DNA of 64,000 nucleotides, taken from assembly GCF_025567315.1 (NCBI RefSeq), contig NZ_JAOQJE010000004.1, positions 62,001-126,000 of the forward strand. The letters are read 5' to 3'. Under the pieces are notes generated by a model. That model ran no database searches, had not been told where the DNA came from, and saw only the letters and a program-made list of their open reading frames with translations. This document shows, piece after piece, positions 47,777 through 57,551 of this stretch (its first letter is position 1; each line of letters begins with the position of its first letter). The translations under genes and the position numbers were made by a program. The stretch is from Agathobaculum ammoniilyticum (GTDB lineage: Bacteria > Bacillota > Clostridia > Oscillospirales > Butyricicoccaceae).

Positions 47777-48361
47777 ATGAAAAAACGTACTTTGATTGTT
47801 ATTGTGGTCCTGATAGTAGTCGCGTTGATCGCGGCGGCATGCGTATATGGCTATGTGTCGGGGCGGCAGCAGACACAGGAAGAGCCGCCCGTCAGCGAAC
47901 CGGAAAAGCCAGCGGAGCCGGAAGGGCCGGATACGCCGGACAAGCCGGACGAGGAGCCGGTGCAGCCAGACAACCCCAACCCTTCGGGCGGGGAGTCGGT
48001 GATCGTGTATGTGCCGGATGAACAGGGCGAAACCCTGACGCCGGTCGGCGCGGACGCGAAGGACGACTCGGATCAGGCATTGGTGGACGCGCTGATCGCG
48101 GCCAATTCCCTGCCGGCTGGTGTCGAGGTCCAGTCGTCGTCCGTGGAGGACAGCGTACTCAAGCTGGACATGAACGCCGCCTATGGCGAGGCGGTCCGCG
48201 CGTCCGGCACCACGGGAGAGAGCATGCTGATCTATTCGCTGGTCAATACGTTCGCGCAGGCGCGCGGCGTGGATCAGGTTTTGATCACAGTGGACGGCGC
48301 TCCGCTCGAAACCGGACACGATATCTATGACTATCCGTTAACGGCAAACAGCAACCCGTAA
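47777..48361 (+). CDS. GerMN-domain membrane-anchored protein
   Basis: A 194-residue protein: an N-terminal signal anchor (residues 5-27), a Pro/Glu-rich stalk (34-75), then a GerMN domain (V-I-V-Y-V-P-D, L-I-Y-S-L-V-N-T-F-A) of about 110 residues. GerM proteins act on the envelope in sporulation and germination. GGAAGGAGG lies 12 bases before the start. Confidence 0.85.
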   Translation: MKKRTLIVIVVLIVVALIAAACVYGYVSGRQQTQEEPPVSEPEKPAEPEGPDTPDKPDEEPVQPDNPNPSGGESVIVYVPDEQGETLTPVGADAKDDSDQALVDALIAANSLPAGVEVQSSSVEDSVLKLDMNAAYGEAVRASGTTGESMLIYSLVNTFAQARGVDQVLITVDGAPLETGHDIYDYPLTANSNP

Positions 48362-48370
48362 AGGTATGGA

Positions 48371-48400
48371 CGGCCCCTGCGAAAACGCAGGGGCCGTTTT
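48371..48400 (+). terminator. Terminator after GerMN gene
   Basis: CGGCCCCTGCG/CGCAGGGGCCG stem followed by TTTTTTG. Confidence 0.8.
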
Positions 48401-48463
48401 TTGCGCCATATGCAGGAAAAGACAGGGGATAATTCATATTGATAAAAAGCACAGGCGGTAAGC

Positions 48464-48500
48464 CACCGGACGCACCCGAGGCGTCCGGCGGCTTTTTTCT
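48464..48500 (+). terminator. Second terminator in the intergenic region
   Basis: GCCACCGGACGC/GGCGTCCGGCGGC stem plus TTTTTT, 65 bases after the first. A short transcript could lie between, but no promoter is convincing. Confidence 0.65.
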
Positions 48501-48720
48501 TTGCGGGGTTATAAATTTTTATTGTAGCAATCCTGACAAAGCGCCGTAGGGAAATTTGTGATTATTGTCGGGAGTGTGTTAAATCTTTATTCAGATGGAC
48601 CTAAAAAGTTGGAAGCTGTCCCTCTGAAACATGGAAAGTTTGTGCGAATTGTTTAAAATGAAACGTACAAAAAGAAAAAATATATGCAATAGTACGATTG
48701 GAGGCGGAGGAGGACAGGAT
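48501..48720 (+). promoter_or_regulatory. Upstream region of the sugar/polyol operon
   Basis: An AT-rich stretch of 220 bases without a gene. A weak promoter TTGTCG (48565), 17 bp, TATTCA (48588) can be drawn. AraC-type control by the regulator encoded at the operon end is likely, but I see no clear direct repeats. Confidence 0.3.
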
Positions 48721-49548
48721 ATGGAACAATGTTACAATTTGCAGACCTGCGCGGCGAATTCATCATTGGAGCAGGATATCAGGCTTTGCGCGGACGTGGG
48801 TTTTTCCTCGGTGGAAATCGATTTTCAAAAGGCGAGAAACTATCTGCAGGAACACACGCTGCAGGATCTCAGCCGGCTGATGCAAGCGCACCGGATGCGG
48901 TGCGCCTCGATAAATGCAATATTTTCCATAAACTTTTGCACAGAGCAGCAGTGGGAGGACGTATGCGCCCAGTTGGACTTCGCCTGCGACCTGGGGGAAG
49001 CGGCCGGTGCGGATCGGGTGATCGTCCTTTCTAACGAACGGGCCGATCTGCCGGCAGGCGTCACCGACGAAGCGGTCTTTACGGACACGCTGCAGGCGTT
49101 GCATCGCCTAGCGGACAGGGGCGGGGCGAGAGGGATGAAGATCGCTTTCGAGCCGGTCGGAACCATGGCGATCGGGGATATCGGCACCGCTTGGCGGCTG
49201 GTGCAGGCGGCGGACCGGCCGGAGGTCGGGCTGGTGATCGACGATTTCAACCTGTACTTGTGGGATGTGGGCGCGGACTTTGATGTGATCTGCCGCATCG
49301 CGCCGGAAAAGGTGTTCATGGTGCATCTCAACGATGCGGAAAAGATTCCGTTTGCGCGGCTTGACCAGAACCACCGCTGCATGCCGGGAGACGGGCGGAT
49401 CGACGTGCGGCGATACATGGAATGCGTCCGCGCCTGCGGCTATGACGGTCCGGTATCGGTTGAGGTGCTCAATTCGGAGATCTGGGCGAAAGGACCGGAG
49501 ACGGTTATCCCTGAGGCCTATGAGAAAATGGGGAAATTCGTCGATTGA
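48721..49548 (+). CDS. Sugar-phosphate isomerase/epimerase-like TIM barrel
   Basis: A 275-residue xylose isomerase-like barrel. ATG 48721 follows GGAGGAGG. D-V-G-F-S-S-V-E-I-D, I-A-F-E-P-V, V-G-L-V-I-D-D-F-N and V-H-L-N-D are metal-site blocks of the IolE/IolI/DTE group. Substrate unknown; first gene of a sugar or polyol operon. Confidence 0.82.
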   Translation: MEQCYNLQTCAANSSLEQDIRLCADVGFSSVEIDFQKARNYLQEHTLQDLSRLMQAHRMRCASINAIFSINFCTEQQWEDVCAQLDFACDLGEAAGADRVIVLSNERADLPAGVTDEAVFTDTLQALHRLADRGGARGMKIAFEPVGTMAIGDIGTAWRLVQAADRPEVGLVIDDFNLYLWDVGADFDVICRIAPEKVFMVHLNDAEKIPFARLDQNHRCMPGDGRIDVRRYMECVRACGYDGPVSVEVLNSEIWAKGPETVIPEAYEKMGKFVD

Positions 49549-49681
49549 TGTGCGATTGATGCGCGGCTGTTGCTGCAGGACAGCCGCGGATTGAGGAATG
49601 ATGCATGCGTTAGGAGGGGGAGACGGAATCAAGCATAAGCGGAAAAGAGGATAAAACAATGATACGGAATAGGAGAACGGT

Positions 49682-51085
49682 ATGACGAATTTACAAAATG
49701 AAAGCAAACGCTTCTATGTCAAAATTGGTACCGGAGAAAAGCTCGCCTATGGCTTCTGGGGCTTTGGCAGCGACCTGGTATTCCAGACGATCACGATTTA
49801 CTTAACGTTTTTCTACACGGATATCTTCGGCATCACGCCTGCTCAGGTAACCGCACTGTTCCTGGCCGCGCGTGTCTGGGACGCGATCAACGACCCTCTG
49901 ATGGGCGCGATCGTGGAAAAATGTCATTTCAAGCATGGCAAATACATCCCCTGGTTCGTGGGGCTGTGTATCCCGTACGGCATTTCGACGGTGCTGGTAT
50001 TCACAACGCCGGAAAGCATCAGCAAGGTTGCGTACGCGTGGTTTACTTATATCCTGTTTGGTATGCTGTTTACCGGCATCATCATTCCGGTGACCTCGCT
50101 GTCCTCTTCCATGACGCAGGACCCGATCGAGCGCGCTAAACTCAATTCGTTCCGTATGTTCTGCTCGGGTATCGGCGGCGTGGCCTGCTCTATCTTGGTG
50201 CCAAAGCTGTCCGAATCGCTGGGTACTACGCCGCAAAACGGCTACCAGCGCGCCATGCTGATCCTCTCGGTCGTAATGGTGATTTCGTTCCTTGTGGCTG
50301 GTAAGGTGTGCAAGGAGCGCGTGCCGGAATCCGCGATGGATAAGGAGGAGCCGTTCCGCTGGCGGGATATCGGTACGCAGTTTGCAAAGAACAAGCCGCT
50401 GCTCATCCTGTTTGTCATGTATCTGGCGGCCTACACCTACAACATTCTGGTTTCCTCGGTCGGCACTTACTTCCTGCAGTACAACGTGGTGCAGTATAAC
50501 ATCTCTACCTCGATGGATATGGGTACTTGGAATCTGCTGCAAACGCTTCCGTCCATTATCCCGATGCTGTTCGTACCGGCGATTGCACGGCGCGTGGGCA
50601 AAAAAATGACCGTAATTTACGGCTGCGCGATCTCCACGATCGGCATGCTGCTGTTCTTTGTCATGCCAAACACAATGATGATCGGCTTCTGCATTGGCAA
50701 GGCGCTCGGCTCGTTCGGCTACGGCATGACGCTGGCAACGATCTGGTCCACCCTGCCGGATTGCGTGGAATACGGCGAATATGTCACCGGACGCCGCTGC
50801 GGCGGCTTGATCTTCTCGCTCGCATCGTTCTCGATCAAGATCTCCATGACGATCGCGGGTATCCTGCCGACCATCCTGTTCAGCTTCACCGGCTATGTGG
50901 CGAACGCGGTGCAGAACGAAGCGACACTGACCGTTATCAAGGCGCTGAATTCTCTGGTGCCGGCGGTCATCCTGATCATTGGCATTCTGGTTTATACGCG
51001 GTACTCGCTGACCGAGAAGCGGTTTGACGAGATCGTAGAGGAGCTGACCCGCCGCCGTATGGCTGCCAAGCAGGCGGAGGACTGA
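49682..51085 (+). CDS. GPH-family sugar:cation symporter
   Basis: A 467-residue, 12-helix transporter. K-L-A-Y-G-F-W-G-F-G, F-Y-T-D-I-F-G and D-A-I-N-D-P-L-M-G are hallmarks of the glycoside-pentoside-hexuronide family. It brings in the substrate without phosphorylation. Confidence 0.9.
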   Translation: MTNLQNESKRFYVKIGTGEKLAYGFWGFGSDLVFQTITIYLTFFYTDIFGITPAQVTALFLAARVWDAINDPLMGAIVEKCHFKHGKYIPWFVGLCIPYGISTVLVFTTPESISKVAYAWFTYILFGMLFTGIIIPVTSLSSSMTQDPIERAKLNSFRMFCSGIGGVACSILVPKLSESLGTTPQNGYQRAMLILSVVMVISFLVAGKVCKERVPESAMDKEEPFRWRDIGTQFAKNKPLLILFVMYLAAYTYNILVSSVGTYFLQYNVVQYNISTSMDMGTWNLLQTLPSIIPMLFVPAIARRVGKKMTVIYGCAISTIGMLLFFVMPNTMMIGFCIGKALGSFGYGMTLATIWSTLPDCVEYGEYVTGRRCGGLIFSLASFSIKISMTIAGILPTILFSFTGYVANAVQNEATLTVIKALNSLVPAVILIIGILVYTRYSLTEKRFDEIVEELTRRRMAAKQAED

Positions 51086-51128
51086 GCTGCAACACAACAA
51101 CGCAACAAGAATAAGGAGGCTAAACGCA

Positions 51129-52187
51129 ATGAAAGTGGTATGCGGTATTAAGGTCGGTAATATGAAGGATCCGGACGAGACGAAGCGGGGCAAGGTCGGC
51201 ATTGTCGACTTTGCGGTAAAGCCGGTCGGGCCGGAGGAAGTGAAGATCAAGGTTGCGTATTGCTCGATCTGCGGCTCGGATCCGCATATCGTGGGCGGCG
51301 CGTTTGGTCTGGAGCCGCCGTTCGGCCTGGGGCATGAGATGTCGGGCGTGATCGTCGAGCTGGGCGAGCGCGCCGGCGATACTGGACTCAAGGTGGGCGA
51401 CCATGTGGGCGGCAATTTCCTGCATTACTGCGGAAGCTGCTATTACTGCAAGACCGGCAATCCGGAATACTGTGAGAACGCGGGCAATGAGCCATGCATG
51501 GCGGAGTATGTCGTTTGGCACAAGTCCCAGGTGGTCAAGCTGCCCAAGGGCGTCAGCCTGCTACAGGGCTGCATGATGGAGCCGCTTTCCATCGGCGTGC
51601 GCATCATGGATAAGTCCAACCTGCAGACCGGCGGCCGCGTGCTGGTTTCCGGCGGCGGTCCGATCGGCCTGATCACCTGCCAGCTGTTCAAAAAGCGCGG
51701 CGCGGCCTGCCTGACCCTGTCCGAGCCGAACCAGGAGCGCTGCGCGATCGCCAGGAGCATCGGCGTGGATTACACGGTCGATCCCACGAAAGAGGACCTG
51801 TTTGCGCGCGGCATGGAGATCACCGAGGGGCATGGCTATGACGTGATTGTCGAGGTTTCCGGCGTGCCGGGCGCGGCGCAGTCTGTGCTGCCGCTTGCGG
51901 CAAAGTGCGGCACCGTGCTGTTTTCCGCGATGTTCCCGAATTCGTACGACCTGCCGTTCAACCTGTACGAGTACTGCTACAACCGGCAGATCACGGTCAG
52001 CGGCACCTACTGCACGCATTTCAACTTTGAGCGCACGGCGCTGATGCTGCCGGATATGGATTTCAGCGCGTTCACAAAGCCGGAGCAGATCTTTGATATC
52101 GATGACTGCGAGCAGGCGTTTGCGGCGCACCTGAGCGGCAAATATCCGAAAATCGTCATCCGATGCAACCGGTTTGACGGGGAATAA
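51129..52187 (+). CDS. Zinc-dependent alcohol/polyol dehydrogenase
   Basis: A 352-residue MDR dehydrogenase: catalytic zinc in C-S-I-C-G-S-D-P-H and G-H-E-M-S-G, four-Cys structural zinc in C-G-S-C-Y-Y-C-K-T-G-N-P-E-Y-C, NAD site G-G-G-P-I-G-L. Closest in type to sorbitol/threonine dehydrogenases. Likely oxidises the imported compound. Confidence 0.88.
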   Translation: MKVVCGIKVGNMKDPDETKRGKVGIVDFAVKPVGPEEVKIKVAYCSICGSDPHIVGGAFGLEPPFGLGHEMSGVIVELGERAGDTGLKVGDHVGGNFLHYCGSCYYCKTGNPEYCENAGNEPCMAEYVVWHKSQVVKLPKGVSLLQGCMMEPLSIGVRIMDKSNLQTGGRVLVSGGGPIGLITCQLFKKRGAACLTLSEPNQERCAIARSIGVDYTVDPTKEDLFARGMEITEGHGYDVIVEVSGVPGAAQSVLPLAAKCGTVLFSAMFPNSYDLPFNLYEYCYNRQITVSGTYCTHFNFERTALMLPDMDFSAFTKPEQIFDIDDCEQAFAAHLSGKYPKIVIRCNRFDGE

Positions 52188-52204
52188 CAAGGAGGGTCTT
52201 GAAG

Positions 52205-53068
52205 ATGAGCGAGAAAAAGCTGTTGACGATTGCGGAGCTGGAGGACAAGTGCGTCGATATCCGGAGCGATCTGCTGAATTTTATTTACCGCATCGGTATG
52301 GGCCATCTGGGCGGCGAGCTGTCCATTGTGGAGATGGCGGTCGCGCTGTATTACAAATACCTGAACTTTGACGTCATGGACCCGCACAAGGAGGGCCGCG
52401 ACCGCTTCATCCTCTCCAAGGGCCATTGCTCGGAGACGCTGTACACCATCTTTTCCGATCTGGGGGCGTACACGCAGGACTACATGGTCGAGCACTTTGA
52501 AAACCTCGACCAGTACAAGTTTGGCATGCACTCCAACCGAAAGAAATGCCCGCAGATCGAGGTTTCGGCTGGCTCGCTCGGCCACGGCCTGCCGATCGCG
52601 GTCGGCTATGCGCTCGGCGCGCGCTACCGCAAGGAAAACTACCGCGTTATCGTCATGATCGGCGACGGCGAATTCGACGAGGGTACCAACTGGGAGGCCC
52701 TGATGGCGGGCGGCCATTACCAGCTAAACAACCTGACCTGCATCCTGGACAAAAACGGCCTGCAGATGACGGGTACGACCGAACATGTCATGAACATAGA
52801 TCCGGTGGCGGACAAGGTGCGCGCATTCGGCTGGGAGGTCATCGAAATCGAGGACGGCAACGACATGGCGCAGGTCTGCGCGGCGCTCGACCACCTGCCG
52901 GAGCGCGACTATGCAAAGCGCGCCAAGCCGACGTTCATTATCTCCAACACGGTCAAAGGCAAGGGCGTTTCCTTCATGGAAGGCAACCACAAGTGGCACG
53001 GCGGCGGCATCGGTGAAGAGGATCTCAAGACCGCGCTCGCGGACGTTGCAAAAATGAGAAAGGCGTGA
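52205..53068 (+). CDS. Transketolase, N-terminal subunit
   Basis: A 287-residue protein holding the thiamine diphosphate half: G-H-L-G-G, I-G-D-G-E-F-D-E-G and L-D-K-N-G-L-Q. Encoded separately from the other half, as in many clostridia. ATG 52205 has AAGGAGG. Confidence 0.92.
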   Translation: MSEKKLLTIAELEDKCVDIRSDLLNFIYRIGMGHLGGELSIVEMAVALYYKYLNFDVMDPHKEGRDRFILSKGHCSETLYTIFSDLGAYTQDYMVEHFENLDQYKFGMHSNRKKCPQIEVSAGSLGHGLPIAVGYALGARYRKENYRVIVMIGDGEFDEGTNWEALMAGGHYQLNNLTCILDKNGLQMTGTTEHVMNIDPVADKVRAFGWEVIEIEDGNDMAQVCAALDHLPERDYAKRAKPTFIISNTVKGKGVSFMEGNHKWHGGGIGEEDLKTALADVAKMRKA

Positions 53069-53074
53069 TGAACG

Positions 53075-54043
53075 ATGGCAGCGAAAACGACTTACGATTT
53101 TGATATGATGCTCTCCAACGCCCGCGAGGCGTACGGCGAGGAGCTTTACAAGATGGCCTGCGAGGGCAAGGATTTTGTGTTTACCTTCAGTGATAATGTG
53201 GCGCCGTCCTCCTCGGCGGGCAAGCTGCTCAAGGAGTTTCCGGAGCGGTGCTTCAACTTTGGCATTGCCGAGCCCGACCAGGTCGGCGCGTCGGCAGGTC
53301 TGGCGCTGTCCGGCTGCACGGTGTTCTCTCAGGTGTTCGGTCCGTTCCTGCCCCTGCGCGCGGCCGACCAGATCCATACCGACATTGCGTATAACGACGT
53401 GAAGGTCCGTCTCATCGGCACCCATTCGGGCGTGACCGCGGGCGGCGGCCCGACCCATAACGACATCGCAGACCTGGCGCTCTACCGCGCTATCCCCAAC
53501 CTGACGGTTGTCGTTCCCGCTGATGCGGCGCAGTGCTGCAAGTTTATCCGTGCGTCGATGGATTACGAAGGTCCCATGATTATCCGCATCGACCGCGCAG
53601 GCTCGCCGAACGTCTACGCCGAGGATTATGAGCTGACCATTGGCAAGGCGATCGAGACGCTGGAGGGTACGGACGCCTACATCATCTCGTGCGGCTCCAA
53701 CCTGTACGAGTGCCTGATGGCGGCCAAAATGATGAAGGAAAAGCATGGCTCGAGCATCGGCGTTCTGGATATGCACACCATCAAGCCGCTCGACGAGGAC
53801 GCCATCCTGCGTGTGGCGCAGAAGACCGGCAATATCGTCACCGTAGAGGACCACTCGATCAACGGCGGTCTGGGCGGCGCGGTGGCCGAGGTCCTGTGCG
53901 AGGTCAGCTACAAGGGCAATTTCCGCCGTGTCGGCATGCCGGATGAGTTCGCTGTGCTGGGCTCGACGGACGACATCTACCATTATTACGGCATGGACCG
54001 CGATGGCATCACGGCAAAGCTGGAAGAGATGCTGCGCCTGTGA
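53075..54043 (+). CDS. Transketolase, C-terminal subunit
   Basis: A 322-residue protein with the pyrimidine-binding and C-terminal domains (G-I-A-E-P-D-Q-V-G, T-H-S-G-V-T-A-G-G-G-P-T-H-N, V-E-D-H-S). Forms the enzyme with the preceding gene product. Confidence 0.92.
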   Translation: MAAKTTYDFDMMLSNAREAYGEELYKMACEGKDFVFTFSDNVAPSSSAGKLLKEFPERCFNFGIAEPDQVGASAGLALSGCTVFSQVFGPFLPLRAADQIHTDIAYNDVKVRLIGTHSGVTAGGGPTHNDIADLALYRAIPNLTVVVPADAAQCCKFIRASMDYEGPMIIRIDRAGSPNVYAEDYELTIGKAIETLEGTDAYIISCGSNLYECLMAAKMMKEKHGSSIGVLDMHTIKPLDEDAILRVAQKTGNIVTVEDHSINGGLGGAVAEVLCEVSYKGNFRRVGMPDEFAVLGSTDDIYHYYGMDRDGITAKLEEMLRL

Positions 54044-54083
54044 CCGGACGACTGTTTTAGAGGGAAAGCGAGGGAATACTGAA

Positions 54084-55196
54084 ATGATGACACAAGTCAT
54101 GGGCTGCTGCGGAAAGTATGTGCAGGGCTACGGCGTGCTTCACGACCTGAACAAATATGTGGACTGGATGGGTTCAAAATTTCTGGTCGTCGCCAGCAAA
54201 AACCGGATGCGCGACCTGAAGGACACCATATCCGTCGCGCTCGCGGGAAAAGAAGTCTCCTTTTATGAGTTTTCCGGCGAATGCAGCTGGTCCAATATCC
54301 AGAAGCTGATGGACGCGGCGCAGTCGTTCGGCGCACAGACGCTGATTGGCATTGGCGGTGGAAAGGTGGTGGATTCGGTCAAGGCGGCGGCGTTTAAGGG
54401 CGGGCTGCTCAACGAGGTCATCATTCCGACAATTGCGGCGACCGACGCCTATACCAGCGCGGCATCCTGCATTTACGACGAACAGACGCACATGATGACC
54501 GAGGCGATCAACTCCCCCAAAAACCCCGACCTTGTGCTGGTGGATACCGAGATCCTGCTGAAAGCGCCGGTACGCCAATTCGTCTCTGGCATGGGCGACG
54601 CGCTTTCCACCTATGTCGGCGGCCTAGTGTGTCAGGACAATTATTTTAATAATCACCACGGCGGCGTGGGTACGCACAGCGCGCTGGCGATCGCCAAGCT
54701 GTCCTACGACATGCTGTTCCGGTACGGCCGGCAGGCCAAGCTGGCCGCGGAAAAAAGGGCGCTGAGCGACGCATATAATGCTATAATAGAAGTGAACATA
54801 CTGATGAGCGGCATGGGGTTTGAAAACAACGGCTCTTCTTCGGATCACAGCTTTTATTTCGGCACCTTGGCGCTGCCGGACCGAGAGGAATATGTTTACC
54901 ACGGCGAGGGCGTGGCGTTCTCCACCTGCTGCCAGCTCGTGATGCAGGGCGCATCCAATGAACAGCTTGACGAGGTTTACCGCTTCTGTCGGGATGTGGG
55001 CCTGCCCATCACCTTTGATGATATGCATTTGAGCGACCTGACGGACGAAGAGTACGATATCATGACAAAAGCGGCGCTGGAGCAGGGCTTCATACACAAC
55101 CAGCCGTTTGAGGTCACTTATGAGAAGGTGCTTGGGGCTTATAAGGCGGCAGATGCGATAGGCCATCTGTACCATGAGGGAGGATCGCTGCTGTAA
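54084..55196 (+). CDS. GldA-like iron/zinc alcohol dehydrogenase
   Basis: A 370-residue protein: I-G-I-G-G-G-K-V-V-D-S-V-K is the NAD site, D-A-L-S-T-Y and H-G-E-G-V-A-F the metal site of glycerol dehydrogenases. ATG 54084 chosen after GAGGG. Probably interconverts a short ketose/polyol (dihydroxyacetone or similar) made by the transketolase. Confidence 0.85.
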   Translation: MMTQVMGCCGKYVQGYGVLHDLNKYVDWMGSKFLVVASKNRMRDLKDTISVALAGKEVSFYEFSGECSWSNIQKLMDAAQSFGAQTLIGIGGGKVVDSVKAAAFKGGLLNEVIIPTIAATDAYTSAASCIYDEQTHMMTEAINSPKNPDLVLVDTEILLKAPVRQFVSGMGDALSTYVGGLVCQDNYFNNHHGGVGTHSALAIAKLSYDMLFRYGRQAKLAAEKRALSDAYNAIIEVNILMSGMGFENNGSSSDHSFYFGTLALPDREEYVYHGEGVAFSTCCQLVMQGASNEQLDEVYRFCRDVGLPITFDDMHLSDLTDEEYDIMTKAALEQGFIHNQPFEVTYEKVLGAYKAADAIGHLYHEGGSLL

Positions 55197-55198
55197 AT

Positions 55199-56086
55199 AT
55201 GAATGACCGGCAGTATATGAAGAACATAGCGGAGCTTGCGTTTTCCGGATATAAATTTGTTGTATATTATGCGGAAATGCTCGACCGCTGGATCGCCGAA
55301 TTCCCGCATAACCATCCCATGTATGAGATCTATTATGTACTGGAGGGGAATGTAAGGATCAATATTGCCGGTACGGTGCAGGAATTGCGGGAGGGGCAGG
55401 CGTGCGTCCTTTCCAAGGATATCAAGTACCATCTGTATTACGACCCTGACGTACCCAAACGGTACTTTGCGCTGATCTTTGACATTGTCCCCTGCGAGCG
55501 GCTTGCCATGAACGGGCCGGATGGGACAGCCGAGCTTGCGGATATCCGGCAGGCGCTGCTTCCGGTCGATAGAACAGGCTTTCAGATACTCAACGCACAT
55601 GCAGACGCACGGCAAAACGTCGAACGCATCCTTGCGGAAATCAGGGAGCGCCGGCTCGGCTGGAATACGCAGGCAGTCATGCTGTGCTATCAGTTTTTCG
55701 TTTTGACGCTGCGGCAGATCATGAGAGCGCCGGTCAGGGACGTGCATTTCTCCGGTCATGAAAACCTGGCGATGCAGGTGTCCATGTATATCCATGCGCA
55801 TTATCCGGAAAATATTTCGGTGGAAAGCGTGGCTGAAGCCCTTAACGTATCGCCGCGCCACATCAATCGGGCCTATAAAGCGATGTTCTCTACAACATTT
55901 ATGAAAAACACCAACCTGCTCCGCATTGCATACGCAAAAAATTACCTGTGTACGACCGATTTGTCCATCGAGGAGATCGCGGAAAAGATCGGCTTCACCT
56001 CATCGCGGGCGCTGTACAAGCTGTTTCAGCAATATGAGGGGCTTTCCCTGTCGCAGTATCGGGAGCGGCATAAAAAAGACAACTGA
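55199..56086 (+). CDS. AraC-family regulator
   Basis: A 295-residue protein with a cupin sensor (N-H-P-M-Y-E-I-Y-Y-V-L-E-G) and two C-terminal helix-turn-helices (S-V-E-S-V-A-E-A-L-N, S-I-E-E-I-A-E-K-I-G-F). Starts 2 bases after the gldA-like gene, so it is probably made with the operon that it controls. Confidence 0.9.
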   Translation: MNDRQYMKNIAELAFSGYKFVVYYAEMLDRWIAEFPHNHPMYEIYYVLEGNVRINIAGTVQELREGQACVLSKDIKYHLYYDPDVPKRYFALIFDIVPCERLAMNGPDGTAELADIRQALLPVDRTGFQILNAHADARQNVERILAEIRERRLGWNTQAVMLCYQFFVLTLRQIMRAPVRDVHFSGHENLAMQVSMYIHAHYPENISVESVAEALNVSPRHINRAYKAMFSTTFMKNTNLLRIAYAKNYLCTTDLSIEEIAEKIGFTSSRALYKLFQQYEGLSLSQYRERHKKDN

Positions 56087-56163
56087 ATACACCATATAGA
56101 AAGCCGCAGGCTCCGTGAGAGGACCTGCGGCTTTCGTATTCTGCTGCATGGGGGAGCGCGGCG

Positions 56164-56799
56164 TCAGCGCTTTTCGCGCATGGACAGCACCCTTTGACGG
56201 ATTGCGGCCGCTGCGGCGCGCGGGTCGTCCGCTTTCATAACGGCGGACACGACCGCCACACCCGCGATCGGGCTGTCCGCGAGAACGTCCAGATTATCTG
56301 CCTGCAGGCCGCCGATGGCGACCACCGGAATGGGAACGGCGCGGCAGATCTCGTTCAGTGTGGAAACCGGCGTCAGCCTGGTGGCAACGTGGGTCGTGGT
56401 GGGATAGATCGCGCCTGTGCCGAGGTAGTCCGCGCCGTCCGCATAAGCGGCCTTGGCGGCTTCGACGGATTTCGCGGTCGCGCCGACGATCCGGTCCGGC
56501 CCCAGCAGACTGCGGCAGACCGCAACCGGCAGGTCGCTCGCCCCGACATGCACGCCCGCCGCGCCGCAGGCGAGGGCGACGTCCACCCGATCGTCAATAA
56601 TGAGCGGCACCCGGAAGCGGTCGGCGACCTCCTTGACCCGCCGCGCGAGCGCAAGGTAATCGCGGCCGCCGGTATCCTTTTCGCGAAGCTGAATGAGCGT
56701 CGCGCCGCCGGCGCAGGCCTCACTGACCGCGCTCAACAGGCTGTCCTCCGTGTGGTAGCTGCTGTCCGTAATAACGTAGAGCGTGGGATCGAATTGCAT
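56164..56799 (-). CDS. thiE: Thiamine phosphate synthase
   Basis: A 211-residue TIM barrel; L-Y-V-I-T-D-S, Q-L-R-E-K, V-H-V-G and A-I-G-G-L-Q are typical. Starts at ATG 56799 after GAGGA. Thiamine supply could serve the transketolase nearby. Last gene of the minus-strand operon. Confidence 0.92.
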   Translation of the reverse strand: MQFDPTLYVITDSSYHTEDSLLSAVSEACAGGATLIQLREKDTGGRDYLALARRVKEVADRFRVPLIIDDRVDVALACGAAGVHVGASDLPVAVCRSLLGPDRIVGATAKSVEAAKAAYADGADYLGTGAIYPTTTHVATRLTPVSTLNEICRAVPIPVVAIGGLQADNLDVLADSPIAGVAVVSAVMKADDPRAAAAAIRQRVLSMREKR

Positions 56800-56813
56800 G
56801 TTGATTCCTCGAT

Positions 56814-57551
56814 TCATATTGATATATTGAGCAGACCACAGCCCGATTCGAGCGCGCCGAGTCCGGCGCCATCCGGCGCGAACGCGGCGCTGTGGCCAAT
56901 GAAGCGGTTCGGCGCGTATTGATCGGCGCCGAGTACGGTCATATGGTTTTCAATCGCGCGGGCGCACAGGAGGGTGCGCCAGTGCAGCAGCTTGTTCGGC
57001 CCCGCGACCCAGCCGGCGGGGACGAACAGAACTTCCGCACCTGCGGCCCGTTGCGCGGCAGCCAGCGCGGGAAAGCGAAGCTCGAAGCAGGTGATAATGC
57101 CAAGGCGTCCGGCGGGGGTATCTACTGTCGGAAAAGCACAGTCGCCCGCCCGACATTCATCGGATTCGCGGTAGTCGAACGCATCATACAGCATTTGCTT
57201 GCGGTGGCAGCCGCGCAACGTGCCGCGGGCATCCAGCACAACGACGGTGTTGTACGGCAGGCCATCCGTGCGCTCATATACACCGGCGGCAAGCCACAGG
57301 CCATGCCGCCGCGCCAGCTCGGCCAAGGCGGTCACGAACGGACCGTCCAGCGGCTCTGCGGCCTGTATGTTCAGCGACCGCCTGTTCGTTTTTGCATAAA
57401 ACATGCTGTATTCCGGCAAAAACAGCATGGATGCGCCGGCATCCGAGCTTTCCTGCGCAAACGATTGAATGGCGTGCAGGTTGTGCCGCTTGTCCGTTCC
57501 GGCGCCGAACTGCGCAAGGGAAACGGTTATGCCTCGCGCCAGCCCTTGCAT
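56814..57551 (-). CDS. Carbon-nitrogen hydrolase (nitrilase superfamily)
   Basis: A 245-residue protein with the Glu-Lys-Cys triad in F-L-P-E-Y-S-M-F, H-R-K-Q-M-L-Y and I-T-C-F-E-L-R. Start ATG 57551 overlaps the ybaK-like gene. Omega-amidase-like or other amide hydrolase; substrate unknown. Confidence 0.87.
   Translation of the reverse strand: MQGLARGITVSLAQFGAGTDKRHNLHAIQSFAQESSDAGASMLFLPEYSMFYAKTNRRSLNIQAAEPLDGPFVTALAELARRHGLWLAAGVYERTDGLPYNTVVVLDARGTLRGCHRKQMLYDAFDYRESDECRAGDCAFPTVDTPAGRLGIITCFELRFPALAAAQRAAGAEVLFVPAGWVAGPNKLLHWRTLLCARAIENHMTVLGADQYAPNRFIGHSAAFAPDGAGLGALESGCGLLNISI

Noticed and set aside
48402..48500. Small RNA between the two terminators after the GerMN gene
   Set aside because: No credible promoter; the second stem may only be a back-up terminator.
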